Source: Brassica napus
Lineage: Eukaryota > Streptophyta > Magnoliopsida > Brassicales > Brassicaceae
Reading direction: 5' to 3'
Length of the DNA: 64,000 bases
Assembly: GCF_020379485.1 (NCBI RefSeq)
Contig: NW_026014884.1
Span: 704,480-768,479, forward strand
Shown here: positions 21,472-32,036 of the stretch, one piece after another
Numbering within the stretch: the stretch's first letter is position 1
Layout of the letters: each line of letters begins with the position of its first letter
The notes under the pieces: model-generated
What the model was told of the DNA's origin: nothing
The model's database searches: none
Seen by the model: the letters and a program-made list of their open reading frames with translations, nothing else
Translations under genes and position numbers: made by a program

Positions 21472-23051
21472 AGAACAACTCAGACCGGCCAGTTCAGAAG
21501 AAGAGCAAGTGGAGCCGGCTAGTGTGCAAACTGAAGATCAGGTTCAAGCTTTGAGGAGGAGCACAAGGATAAAGAGGGATCCTTCCAACTGGGTAAACAC
21601 GAGAGTGTACTACAATGCCCAGGCTGTGGAGCATCCTTCTCAAGCCGTGTGTTCCTTTGCTGAGTTTCCAGAGGAGCATTATGCCTTTATGATTAGTCTG
21701 GATGAGAGTTATGTACCAAGGACTTATGAAGAAGCTATGTTAGACAAGGAATGGAAAGAATCAGTGGGAGCTGAAGCAGGTGCTATGATCAAAAATGATA
21801 CATGGTATGAGAGTGAGCTGCCTAAGGGAAAGAGGGCTGTATCTAGTAGATGGATCTTCACAATCAAGTATCTAGCAAATGGACAGATTGATAGGAAGAA
21901 GACCAGATTGGTTGCAAGAGGATTTACACAGACCTATGGAGAGGATTACATTGATACCTTTGCACCAGTAGCTAAGCTACATACAGTTCGGATTGTGTTG
22001 TCCATTGCAACAAACTTGGAGTGGGATTTGTGGCAGATGGATGTGAAGAATGCTTTCTTACAAGGTGAGCTAGAAGATGAGGTATACATGCTTCCTCCTC
22101 CTGGTCTTGAGCATCTAGTAAAGCCAGGGAATGTTTTGAGATTGAAGAAGGCAATATATGGGCTGAAACAATCACCTAGAGCTTGGTACAGGAAGCTGAG
22201 TACAACACTCAATGGGAGAGGCTTTAGGAAGTCTGAATTAGATCACACTCTCTTCACCTTGACAGGACCTTCAGGGATCATTGTGATTCTAGTGTATGTG
22301 GATGATTTGATTATCACAGGGAGTGATAAGGCAGGGATTCAAGCTACTAAGGAGTTTCTCAAATCTGTGTTTGACATCAAGGATTTGGGAGAGATGAAGT
22401 ATTTTCTGGGCATTGAGATATGCAGATCAAAGGAGGGTTTGTTTATGTCTCAAAGGAAGTATACTATGGATATGTTGAAGGAGACTGATGTGCTTGGAGG
22501 AAAGATAGCTAAGACACCCCTCGAGGAGGGATATAAGGTTCTGCGTGAGGGGGAGGTTGAAGAGAAGCAGCTGTTTGAGGATCCTAAGCTATACAGGAAG
22601 ATGGTTGGCAAGCTGATCTACTTGACAATTACTAGGCCAGATATATGCTTCGCTGTGAATCAAGTGAGTCAACATATGCAGGCGCCAAAGGTCCATCATT
22701 GGAAGATGGTTGATAGGATACTGAGGTATTTAAGTGGGACGGCTGGACAAGGAGTTTGGATGGGCTGCAATGGTAGTACAGAAGTGGTTGGTTATTGTGA
22801 TGCTGATTGGGCAGGAGATAGAGTGGACAGGAGATCAACTACTGGGTATTGTACATTCATTGGAGGGAACTTGGTAACTTGGAAGAGTAAGAAGCAGAAG
22901 GTTATCTCCTGTTCAAGTGCTGAAGCTGAGTATAGAGCCATGTTGAAGCTGACAAACGAGTTGGTGTGGATCAAGGGGATCTTGAAGCATCTAGAGATTG
23001 AGCAGACTACTCCTATGACTATGCATTGTGACAATCAAGCAGCTATCCACA

Positions 23052-23585
23052 TGTTGAGATGAGGAGATGAAGATGAGGAGATGAAGAGTTGATACATGGA
23101 TAGAGGAAGGGATTTGGAGCAGGCAGTAACTTTGGAGATTTACCACAGTAACTTTATTGTTACTGTGGTAACTGAGTTAAAAGACTTGGAAAGTTACCTT
23201 GCATCCATTTGGAGAGTGAAACACGCCAGGGGGAGTTTGGATAAGCAAGGAGGAGTTTGGATAAGGTCTGGTCAAGGGAAGAAAGCTTTAGACAGGCTGG
23301 CACAGCTGGAAAGCTAAAGCAAGATACCCAAGCATGTGAGGAACCTTATTGGCTACTTTAAATCAAGCATCTTTGACTACACATGCTTGTAATCTCCACT
23401 AGACTGAACCTGGACGATCTTGATGTATCTCTTATCTATATATGTTGTAAACTCTCTCATTAATCAATCTGATGGAGTTTTGAGCCTCTCTCTCTCTATT
23501 CTCTAAAATCTCTTAATCTCTTTGATATCTTGATCTGATTATCTCTGATTGTTTGAATCATACTCTTAAAACACAAAAGTGTTTA
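23052..23585 (+). repeat. Element C 5' LTR
   Basis: It is 534 bp and ends AAAAGTGTTTA. A perfect 13-bp inverted repeat, TTACCACAGTAAC (23140-23152) and GTTACTGTGGTAA (23159-23171), is separated by six bases. A TATATATG run lies near 23440. Confidence 0.95.
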
Positions 23586-23747
23586 TGGTATCAGAGCCAG
23601 GTTGTTCAAACAGGGGAGAGTGTGATTTCGTTTTTCATAAAAATTTGGGTGTTCTTGAGTGTTCTTGAGTGTTCTTGGTGTTCTTAACTTCTGGGTTTCA
23701 TTATCTTTGTGGCGTGAGAGTTTCTGGTGAATCCAAATCATCTCAAC

Positions 23748-26700
23748 ATGGAAATGGAACACAGACCTGAGTTAACTATGAAGACTGAAGAGGAGAGGCA
23801 TGGCGAGTGGTCAACGTGGGCCAAAAGAGCTTTGGAAAGCTGTGGGTTATGGAGCAGTCATGGAAAGGAGAAGCCTTTACAAGAGATGACTGCAAATGAA
23901 GGTCAGGCGTGGAGCCTGAGGTCTGAAGAAAGAGCTGTTCAAGGAAATCACACAAGATGTGAGACTGGAGCAGTTTGTGGGAGTATATCTGGTCTGAAGA
24001 AGGGCCGTGAGGTCAAGGGAACTCGCAGCAGCTGTAAAAGAGGAGCAGAAGAACTTCATCAGCTTGTGGGAAAGCTGAAATATCTGTGGAAGGAGTTGAG
24101 TGTCTGGAGAACAAGGGCATCAGACCCGGAGATGATACAAAAGAGGATGGAGCAAGATGTAGTCTTGAGTCTTCTAGTCAGCTTAAACTCATCATATGGT
24201 CAGCTGATTATGCAAGTGATCAAAGGTGAAGAGCAAGCAGATGTGGATGGGTTGTGTGACTTGATTCAATCAGCTTATGATGTTCATGAGAAGAACAAGA
24301 AGTGGATCAAGAGGAGGAATGGTACAAAGTGTAAGAGAGCAAGCCTGAGGAGATTGTCCAAGATATGGATCCGAGGAAGAAAGACTAGGATGAAGAGGAA
24401 ACAACTTGAAGTGGAACTGGAAGTGATCAAGGAGATTCAGCAACTGATGGTGTTGGGAGAATGCTCCTACTCAGCATACATGGGAGAAACAGTAGGAGAC
24501 AGTGCGGATATGAGAGGAATGGATACCAAGAGGGCAGATGAGTGTGTGACAAAGAAGGAATGGGATGAGTTTGTTAAGCATGTGTATGCTTTGGCTACGA
24601 CCCAGAGTCTGGGTGCTCCTGCCAAAGCATCCACATCTAAACCCATCATCATTGACTCTGGAGCAACACACCACATGATCAGTGACAAGAGCCTAATCAG
24701 TGAGGTTACAGCAGCAACAGGGAGTGTAGTGATAGCCAATGGTACCAGGATCCCAATAGAAGGAGTGGGAAACCTCAAGCTGTTTGAGAAGAACTCAACT
24801 GCCTTCTACCTACCTCAGTTTACATCCAATCTAATCTCAGTTAAGAAGGCTACAGTTGATTTGGATTGTCAAGTGGTTTTCAGACCAAATGAAGTTGAGT
24901 TCCAGGATTTGAAAACTGGAAGGGTTATTGGCAGAGGAGACAGCAAGCATCAGCTCTATCATCTACAAACAACTGAGGCGTCTAGCCCTGTGGGGTCTGT
25001 GTGTTTAAGCAGCACAACGGATAGGTGTGATAATCTCACATGGCATGCAAGGCTGGGACATCCTCATGCCAAGGCAATTGAACTGATTCTACCAAGTATG
25101 GCGTTCAATCACTTGGAGTGTGAAGCTTGTATACTTGGAAAGCACTGTAGGACTGTCTTCTCAACATCAGAAACCAGATATGAGAATTGCTTTGATCTGG
25201 TGCATTCAGACGTGTGGACAGCTCCCTGTATGTCTAGAGACAGCCATAAGTACTTTGTGACATTCATTGATGAGAAGTCAAAGTACACATGGATCACCAT
25301 GATTCCCTCCAAAGACAGAGTCCTAGAAGCCTTCATGAACTTCCAAGCATATGTGACTAACCAGTACAATGCCACTGTGAAGATTCTGAGGTCTGATAAT
25401 GGAGGAGAATACACTAGCAATGCTTTCAAGAGTCATCTTGCAAAGCATGGGATTGTGCAACAAACTAGCTGTCCTTACACACCACAACAAAATGGGGTGG
25501 CTGAGAGGAAGAACAGACATTTGATGGAGGTTGCGAGATCAATAATGTTCCACATGAATGTCCCTAAAAGGTTTTGGAGTGATGCTGTTCAGACCGCTTG
25601 CTATCTCATCAATAGAGTGCCAACCCGTGTCTTGAAGAAACTGTCTCCCTTTGAAGTGTTGAACAAGACCAAGCCACACATTGATCATTTGAGAGTCTTT
25701 GGGTGCTTATGTTATGTGATGATCCCCGGAGAAAGAAGGAACAAGCTAGAAGCAAAGAGTACTAAAGCTATGTTCATTGGGTACTCAATCACTCAGAAAG
25801 GCTACAAATGTTATGATCCAATAACCAGGAAGGTTATGGTATCTAGAGAAGTGAAGTTTGTTGAGTCTACAGGGTATTATAAGGAGAAGAAATGGGAAGA
25901 CCTAGAGGATCTGTCCCAAGTTCCATCAGAGAAGGCTAGGGATAGGATTATCCCAAGATCAGGAACCAGGAAGAACAGGACCTCCTAATCAATCTGGAGA
26001 AGCTGGAGGAACAACCCCTCTTGATCATGAGAGGGGGAATGGATCTGAATCAGGGGAGCAGGAGCATGACCAAGAAGATTCAGGTCAGCATGATCAGGAG
26101 GAGACACAGGAAGTAGAGAATGTTGCTCAGTCTAGTGGAGATAAGCAAGGAGAGTCTACTGGTACAGAAGAGAGTGAAGCTCAGTCAGGTGGAAATGAGC
26201 AGGGAGAACCTTCTGGTTTAAGAGAGGAAGCACAAGAGAATGTTCAGGCTCAAGAACAGGTTGAGACCTTGCGGAGGAGCACAAGGATAAGGAGGGATCC
26301 TTCCAACTGGGTAAACACGAGAGTGTACTACAATGCCCAGGCTGTGGAGCATCCCTCTCAAGCCATGTGTTCCTTTGCAGAATATCCAGAAGAGCACATG
26401 GTGTTTATGAGTAACTTGGATGAGAATGAGATACCAAGATCTTATGAAGAAGCTATGAAGCACAAGGTGTGGAGAGATTCAGTAGGAGATGAAAGGGATG
26501 CAATGATCAGGAATGACACTTGGTATGAAAGTGAGTTACCTAGAGGAAAGAAGGCAGTTTCAAGCAAGTGGATTTTCACCATCAAATATCTTGCAAATGG
26601 GGAGATAGACAGGCACAATACCAGGCTGGTTGCAAGAGGATTTACACAGACTTATGGAGAAGATTACATTGATACTTTTGCACCAATGGCCAAGCTTCAC

Positions 26701-27981
26701 ACAGTTCGAATTGTGTTATCTATTGCAACAAACTTAGAGTGGGATTTGTGGCAGATGGATGTGAAGAATGCTTTCTTGCAAGGTGAGCTAGAAGATGAGG
26801 TATATATGCTTCCTCCTCCTGGTCTTGAGCATCTAGTGAAGCCAGGAAACGTTTTGAGATTGAAGAAAGCTATATATGGGTTAAAACAATCTCCTAGAGC
26901 CTGGTACAGGAAGCTGAGTACAACACTCAATGGGAGAGGGTTCAGGAAGTCTGAACTAGATCACACACTCTTCACACTGGTTGGACCATCAGGGATCATT
27001 GTGATTCTAGTGTATGTGGATGATTTGATTATCACAGGAAGTGATAAGGCTGGGATTAAAGCCACTAAAGAGTTTCTCAGGTCAGTTTTTGATATCAAAG
27101 ACTTGGGAGAGATGAAGTATTTCTTGGGGATTGAGATATGCAGATCAAAGGAGGGTTTGTTCATGTCTCAAAGAAAGTATACAATGGATATGCTGAAGGA
27201 AACTGATGTGCTTGGAGGAAAGATAGCCAAGACACCCCTAGAGGAAGGATATAAGGTTCTGCGTGAGGGGGAGGTTGAAGAGAAGCAGCTGTTTGAGGAT
27301 CCTAAACTATACAGGAAGATGGTTGGCAAGCTGATCTACTTGACCATTACTAGGCCAGATATATGCTTTGCGGTGAATCAAGTGAGTCAACATATGCAGG
27401 CGCCAAAGGTCCATCATTGGAAGATGGTTGATAGGATACTGAGGTATCTAAGTGGGACGGCTGGACAAGGAGTTTGGAAGGGCTGTAATGGCAGCACAGA
27501 AGTGGTTGGGTATTGTGATGCTGATTGGGCAGGAGATAGAGTGGACAGGAGATCAACTACTGGATATTGTACATTCATTGGAGGGAACTTGGTTACTTGG
27601 AAGAGTAAGAAGCAAAAGGTCATCTCCTGTTCAAGTGCAGAGGCTGAGTATAGAGCTATGTTGAAGCTGACAAACGAGTTGGTATGGATCAAGGGTATCT
27701 TGAAGCATCTGGAGATTGAGCAGAGTACTCCTATGACAATGCACTGTGACAATCAAGCAGCGATTCACATTGCTTCTAACTCAGTCTTTCATGAGAGGAC
27801 AAAGCATATAGAAGTTGATTGCCACAAGGTGAGGCAGATGATTATCATAGGAGTGATACTGCCTTGTTATACCAGAAGTGAAGACCAGCTTGCAGATGTG
27901 TTTACTAAGGCAGCGAGAGTAAAGACAATGGAGTCCATACTATCGAGACTTGGACTCATTGATCTTACTCCTATGAGCTGA
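23748..27981 (+). pseudogene. Gag-Pol of C, broken by a 29-nt deletion
   Basis: From the ATG at 23748 the frame holds a derived Gag, protease with DSGAT at residue 303, and integrase, then ends at a stop at 25988. By comparison with B, about 29 bases are missing near 25938, just after the codons for PSEKA, shifting the frame. RT (VYVDDLIITGSD) and RNase H resume in another frame and end at 27981. Like B, Gag lacks a CCHC knuckle but keeps more of the normal core (DPEMIQKRMEQDVVLSLL, compare DPELLNERREQDKVFGLL in A). C could not make a full polyprotein from this copy. Confidence 0.9.
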
Positions 27982-28123
27982 GCCCCTTTACCATGGAGTC
28001 TCCACTCTTTTTCCCTCATCAAGGTTTTATCCCATTGGGTTTTCCTTGGTGAGGTTTTTAATGAGGGAGGTCTTCATGGTTTCCAAGCTTGACTTGTTCT
28101 ACATGGTCAAGCTTGAGGGGGAG

Positions 28124-28657
28124 TGTTGAGATGAGGAGATGAAGATGAGGAGATGAAGAGTTGATACATGGGTAGAGGAAGGGATTTGGAGCAGGCAGTA
28201 ACTTTGGAGATTTACCACAGTAACTTTATTGTTACTGTGGTAACTGAGTTAAAAGACTTGGAAAGTTACCTTGCATCCATTTGGAGAGTGAAACACGCCA
28301 GGGGGAGTTTGGATAAGCAAGGAGGAGTTTGGATAAGGTCTGGTCAAGGGAAGAAAGCTTTAGACAGGCTGGCACAGCTGGAAAGCCAAAGCAAGATACC
28401 CAAGCATGTGAGGAACCTTATTGGCTACTTTAAATCAAGCATCTTTGACTACACATGCTTGTAATCTCCACTAGACTGAACCTGGACGATCTTGATGTAT
28501 CTCTTATCTATATATGTTGTAAACTCTCTCATTAATCAATCTGATGGAGTTTTGAGCCTCTCTCTCTCTATTCTCTAAAATCTCTTAATCTCTTTGATAT
28601 CTTGATCTGATTATCTCTGATTGTTTGAATCATACTCTTAAAACACAAAAGTGTTTA
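28124..28657 (+). repeat. Element C 3' LTR
   Basis: It is 534 bp, the same length as the 5' LTR, and differs at about two positions (one near the GATACATGG start, one in GGAAAGC). It is preceded by the two 3' hairpins (28014-28054 and 28084-28115). Confidence 0.95.
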
Positions 28658-29016
28658 CCACATTGCCTCCAACTCAGTGTTTCATGAGAGAACAAAGCAC
28701 ATAGAGGTGGATTGTCATAAGGTGAGGCAGATGATTATCTTAGGAGTGATACTGCCATGTTATACAAGAAGTGAAGACCAGCTTGCAGATGTGTTTACTA
28801 AGGCAGCGAGATTAAAGACAATGGAGTCCATACTATCAAGGCTTGGACTCATTGATCTTACTCCAAGGAGCTGAGCCCCTTAACCATGGAGTCTCCACTC
28901 TTTTTCCCTCATCAAGGTTTTATCCCAATGGGTTTTCCTTGGTGAGGTTTTTAATGAGGGAGGTCTTCATGGTTTCCAAGCTTGACTTGTTCTACATGGT
29001 CAAGCTTGAGGGAGAG

Positions 29017-29485
29017 TGTTGAGAAGAGGTGATACATTGATAGAGGAAGAGTATTGGGGCAGATAGTAACTTTGGAGTTTTACCACAGTAACTTCGGTTT
29101 GACTGTGGTAACTAAGTTAAAAGCTTAGGAAGTTACTTTGCATCCCTTTGGAGAGTGGATCACGCCCAAGAGGAAGTCTGGATAAGGAAGGAGTAGTTTG
29201 GATAAGGTCTGGTCATAGCTGGAAAGGTAAAGCACCTTTACAGCCTGTCCAAGCATGTGAAGCCTCTTTACAGCCTATCCCTTGACTTCACATGCTTATG
29301 ATTTCAAAATCCTCTTTGTATTATCCTTATCTCTTCATATATAACTTGTATCTGAGACATTAAATTAATTAATGGAGTTTTGAGTATTCTCTCTATTCTC
29401 TCTCTACTTATTCTCTTAATCTCTTTAATCTTACACAAAACAATCTGATTGTTCTTAAACACACTCTAATACACAAAAGTGTATA
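29017..29485 (+). repeat. Element B 3' LTR
   Basis: It is 469 bp, ends AAAAGTGTATA, and is preceded by hairpins (28907-28947 and the CAAGCTTGAC pair) and polypurine tract. The base before it reads GAGGGAGAG rather than GAGGGGGAG, one change in the tract. Confidence 0.93.
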
Positions 29486-29781
29486 GTTCCTTTTGCCTTT
29501 ACAGCCTGTTCCAGCCTGTGTGGATAAGACCCAGCTCCCTTAGCCATCCAAACGGTCATCTCTTCATGGTAAAATCCCCTTTGGCCGTTAACTCCTTTTA
29601 CTCGGGTAAAAGATGACTTGGGCGAGTTATGGATCGACCATGGTCCGGATGGTACGGCCTGTACGGCCTTGTACGGCCTGGTCGATCCCTAACCCATCTT
29701 TTCCATTCCTTCACACCATCTCATCTCTTCTTCAACTCCTTAGGACATCTTCTCTCATATATTGATCAGCTCATTTCAACA
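29486..29781 (-). mobile_element. Fragment of a D-type LTR
   Basis: The 296 bases are the reverse complement of the first half of the D LTR (39570-39865); I see one difference, in the GTAC cluster (29651-29678). Its TGTTGAAATG start abuts relic I at 29782, and its other side is cut by the B insertion. The remainder of this LTR is not found left of B, so DNA has been lost or rearranged there. Confidence 0.88.
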
Positions 29782-30365
29782 GTTGCAATGGACAACACAA
29801 TCCGAACTGTATGTAGCTTAGCTACTGGTGCAAAGGTATCAATGTAATCCTCTCCATAGGTCTGTGTAAATCCTCTTGCAACCAATCTGGTCTTCTTCCT
29901 ATCAATCTGTCCATTTGCAAGATACTTGATTGTGAAGATCCATCTACTAGATACAGCTTTCTTTCCCTTAGGCAGCTCACTCTCATACCATGTATCATTT
30001 TTGATCATAGCACCTGCTTCAGCTCCCACTGATTCTTTCCATTCCTTGTCTAACATAGCTTCTTCATAAGTCCTTGGTACATAACTCTCATCTAGACTAA
30101 TCATAAAGGCATAATGCTCCTCTGGAAACTCAGCAAAGGAACACACGGCTTGAGAAGGATGCTCCACAGCCTGGGCATTGTAGTACACTCTCGTGTTTAC
30201 CCAGTTGGAAGGATCCCTCTTTATCCTTGTGCTCCTCCTCAAAGCTTGAACCTGATCTTCAGTTTGCACACTAACCGGCTCCACTTGCTCTTCTTCTGAA
30301 CTGGCCGGTCTGACTTGTTCTTCTACACTAGACTGAACCTCATCCACTTCTCCACTAGACTGAAC
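29782..30365 (-). pseudogene. Element I, downstream part: integrase-RT linker and RT start
   Basis: The minus-strand frame reads from the VQSSVEEQ linker through [24 protein letters not shown] and [11 protein letters not shown] to IVLSIAT, then stops at the D-type LTR. The upstream part of I lies at 60342-61969. The last five bases, TGAAC, are the target duplication of B2. Confidence 0.88.
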
Positions 30366-30833
30366 TATACACTTTTGTGTATTAGAGTGTGTTTAAGAAC
30401 AATCAGATTGTTTTGTGTAAGATTAAAGAGATTAAGAGAATAAGTAGAGAGAGAATAGAGAGAATACTCAAAACTCCATTAATTAATTTAATGTCTCAGA
30501 TACAAGATATATATGAAGAGATAAGGATAATACAAAGAGGATTTCGAAATCATAAGCATGTGAAGTCAAGGGATAGGCTGTAAAGATGCTTCACATGCTT
30601 GGACAGGCTGTAAAGGTGCTTTACCTTTCCAGCTATGACCAGAACTTATCCAAACTACTCCTTCCTTATCCAGACTTCCTCTTGGGCGTGATCCACTCTC
30701 CAAAGGGATGCAAAGTACTTCCTAAGCTTTTAACTTAGTTACCACAGTCAAACCGAAGTTACTGTGGTAAAACTCCAAAGTTACTATCTGCCCCAATACT
30801 CTTCCTCTATCAATGTATCACCTCTTCTCAACA
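30366..30833 (-). repeat. B2 3' LTR
   Basis: It is 468 bp, plus-strand ends TATACACTTTTGTG and CTTCTCAACA. The polypurine tract (CTCCCCCTC on the plus strand) and 3' hairpins follow at 30834. One base is missing in the AAGTAACTT motif relative to the 5' LTR. Confidence 0.93.
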
Positions 30834-31362
30834 CTCCCCCTCAAGCTTGACCATGTAGAACAAGTCAAGCTTGGAAACCATGAAGACCTCCCTCATTAAA
30901 AACCTCACCAAGGAAAACCCATTGGGATAAAACCTTGATGAGGGAAAAAGAGTGGAGACTCCATGGTTAAGGGGCTCAGCTCCTTGGAGTAAGATCAATG
31001 AGTCCAAGCCTTGATAGTATGGACTCCATTGTCTTTAATCTCGCTGCCTTAGTAAACACATCTGCAAGCTGGTCTTCACTTCTTGTATAACATGGCAGTA
31101 TCACTCCTAAGATAATCATCTGCCTCACCTTATGACAATCCACCTCTATGTGCTTTGTTCTCTCATGAAACACTGAGTTGGAGGCAATGTGGATAGCTGC
31201 TTGATTGTCACAATGCATAGTCATAGGAGTAGTCTGCTCAATCTCTAGATGCTTCAAAATCCCCTTGATCCACACCAACTCGTTTGTCAGCTTCAACATG
31301 GCTCTATACTCAGCTTCAGCACTTGAACAGGAGATAACCTTCTGCTTCTTACTCTTCCAAGT

Positions 31363-31944
31363 TGTTGAGAAGAGTTGAGTATACAAGTGTGAAGTACAAA
31401 GGGGTTAAGACTGAAGAGAGTATGTTAAGCATTGGTGTGATGGGAGAGGTTCATATTGGCGTGACCGTACAAGGCCGTACAAGGCCGTACGGTCCGTACA
31501 CATTCAGACAAGTGAAACCTTGACCGCGGTTACAAGGAGTTACCCGTGTAACTTATGGGAAGAGAAGGGGCTTTGGCTGATGAAATAAGACCGTTGGAGG
31601 ATAAGAGAGGCGCGGCTTTACAGGCTGGCACAGCTGGAAAGGCAAGAGCATCTTTGTCCAAGATCCTAGATGCTCCAAGCATGTGGGAACGCTGATTGGC
31701 CGAGTTAAAGAGATCTTATCCTAACCTTGTTGACTTCACATGCTTAGCTCTCCTTTATGATTTCGAAAACCCTACTGATCTCTCACTATATATTGTAACT
31801 CTTGTCATTAATAATAAACATACAGTTCTGAGTTTCCCTTTCTCTTATCATACTCTCTCAATCATGATTTTACACTAAACTCTTCATAATCTCTCATAAT
31901 CTACCCAAGTTCTATCTTAATCATTTCATTCTTAGATTCTTATA
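31363..31944 (+). repeat. Element E 5' LTR
   Basis: It is 582 bp and ends ATTCTTATA. It has four CCGTAC in 31465-31501, palindrome AGTTAC-CCGT-GTAACT (31538-31553), an AGACCGTTGGAGG motif (31588-31600) and TATATATT at 31787-31794. Confidence 0.95.
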
Positions 31945-32036
31945 TGGTATCAGAGCCAGGTTACTCATTTCCTGGTTTCTAAATCTCTAGAGTCTCCATC
32001 TTCATTCCTAAACCGTCTCTACTCACGGTCACACTC

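Larger units (their letters stand above)
23052..28657 (+). mobile_element. Element C: copia nested in B, frameshifted
   Basis: The element is 5606 bp with 534-bp LTRs (TG...TA), target duplication CCACA (23047-23051 and 28658-28662), primer site 23586-23603 and polypurine tract ending at 28123. I see two substitutions between the LTRs. The insertion splits RNase H of B. Confidence 0.95.
19106..28874 (+). pseudogene. Gag-Pol of B, interrupted by element C
   Basis: The ATG at 19106 opens a frame to the C insertion at 23051; the last codons (28663-28874) lie beyond C. Protease has DSGAS at residue 265, integrase has WHARLGHPH and a DNGGEY core, RT has YVDD at 1064, and RNase H is split at CDNQAAIH. 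No other break is seen. The N-terminal 260 residues are unlike A, D, E and F: WSDWVETALESCGIW looks like a relic of the Gag motif WSRMVKTDVGSKGLW, the middle is short and lysine-rich, and there is no CCHC knuckle. How particles form without it is unknown; help from other elements is inference. Confidence 0.88.
18481..29485 (+). mobile_element. Element B: copia carrying element C
   Basis: The LTRs are 469 bp (18481-18949 and 29017-29485; one difference seen, near 18769) and read TG...TA. The primer site is 18950-18967. The interior is cut at 23051 by C and resumes at 28663. There is no target duplication on the left because the LTR is shared with the tail at 18060-18480. The right flank GTTCC lies inside a D-type LTR. 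Confidence 0.9.

Noticed and set aside
16572..30365. H and I as two halves of one element split by a single insertion
   Set aside because: They overlap by about 88 bases of the same RT region, and the material between them starts with an unrelated inverted junction, so a simple insertion with a 5-bp target duplication cannot produce the arrangement.
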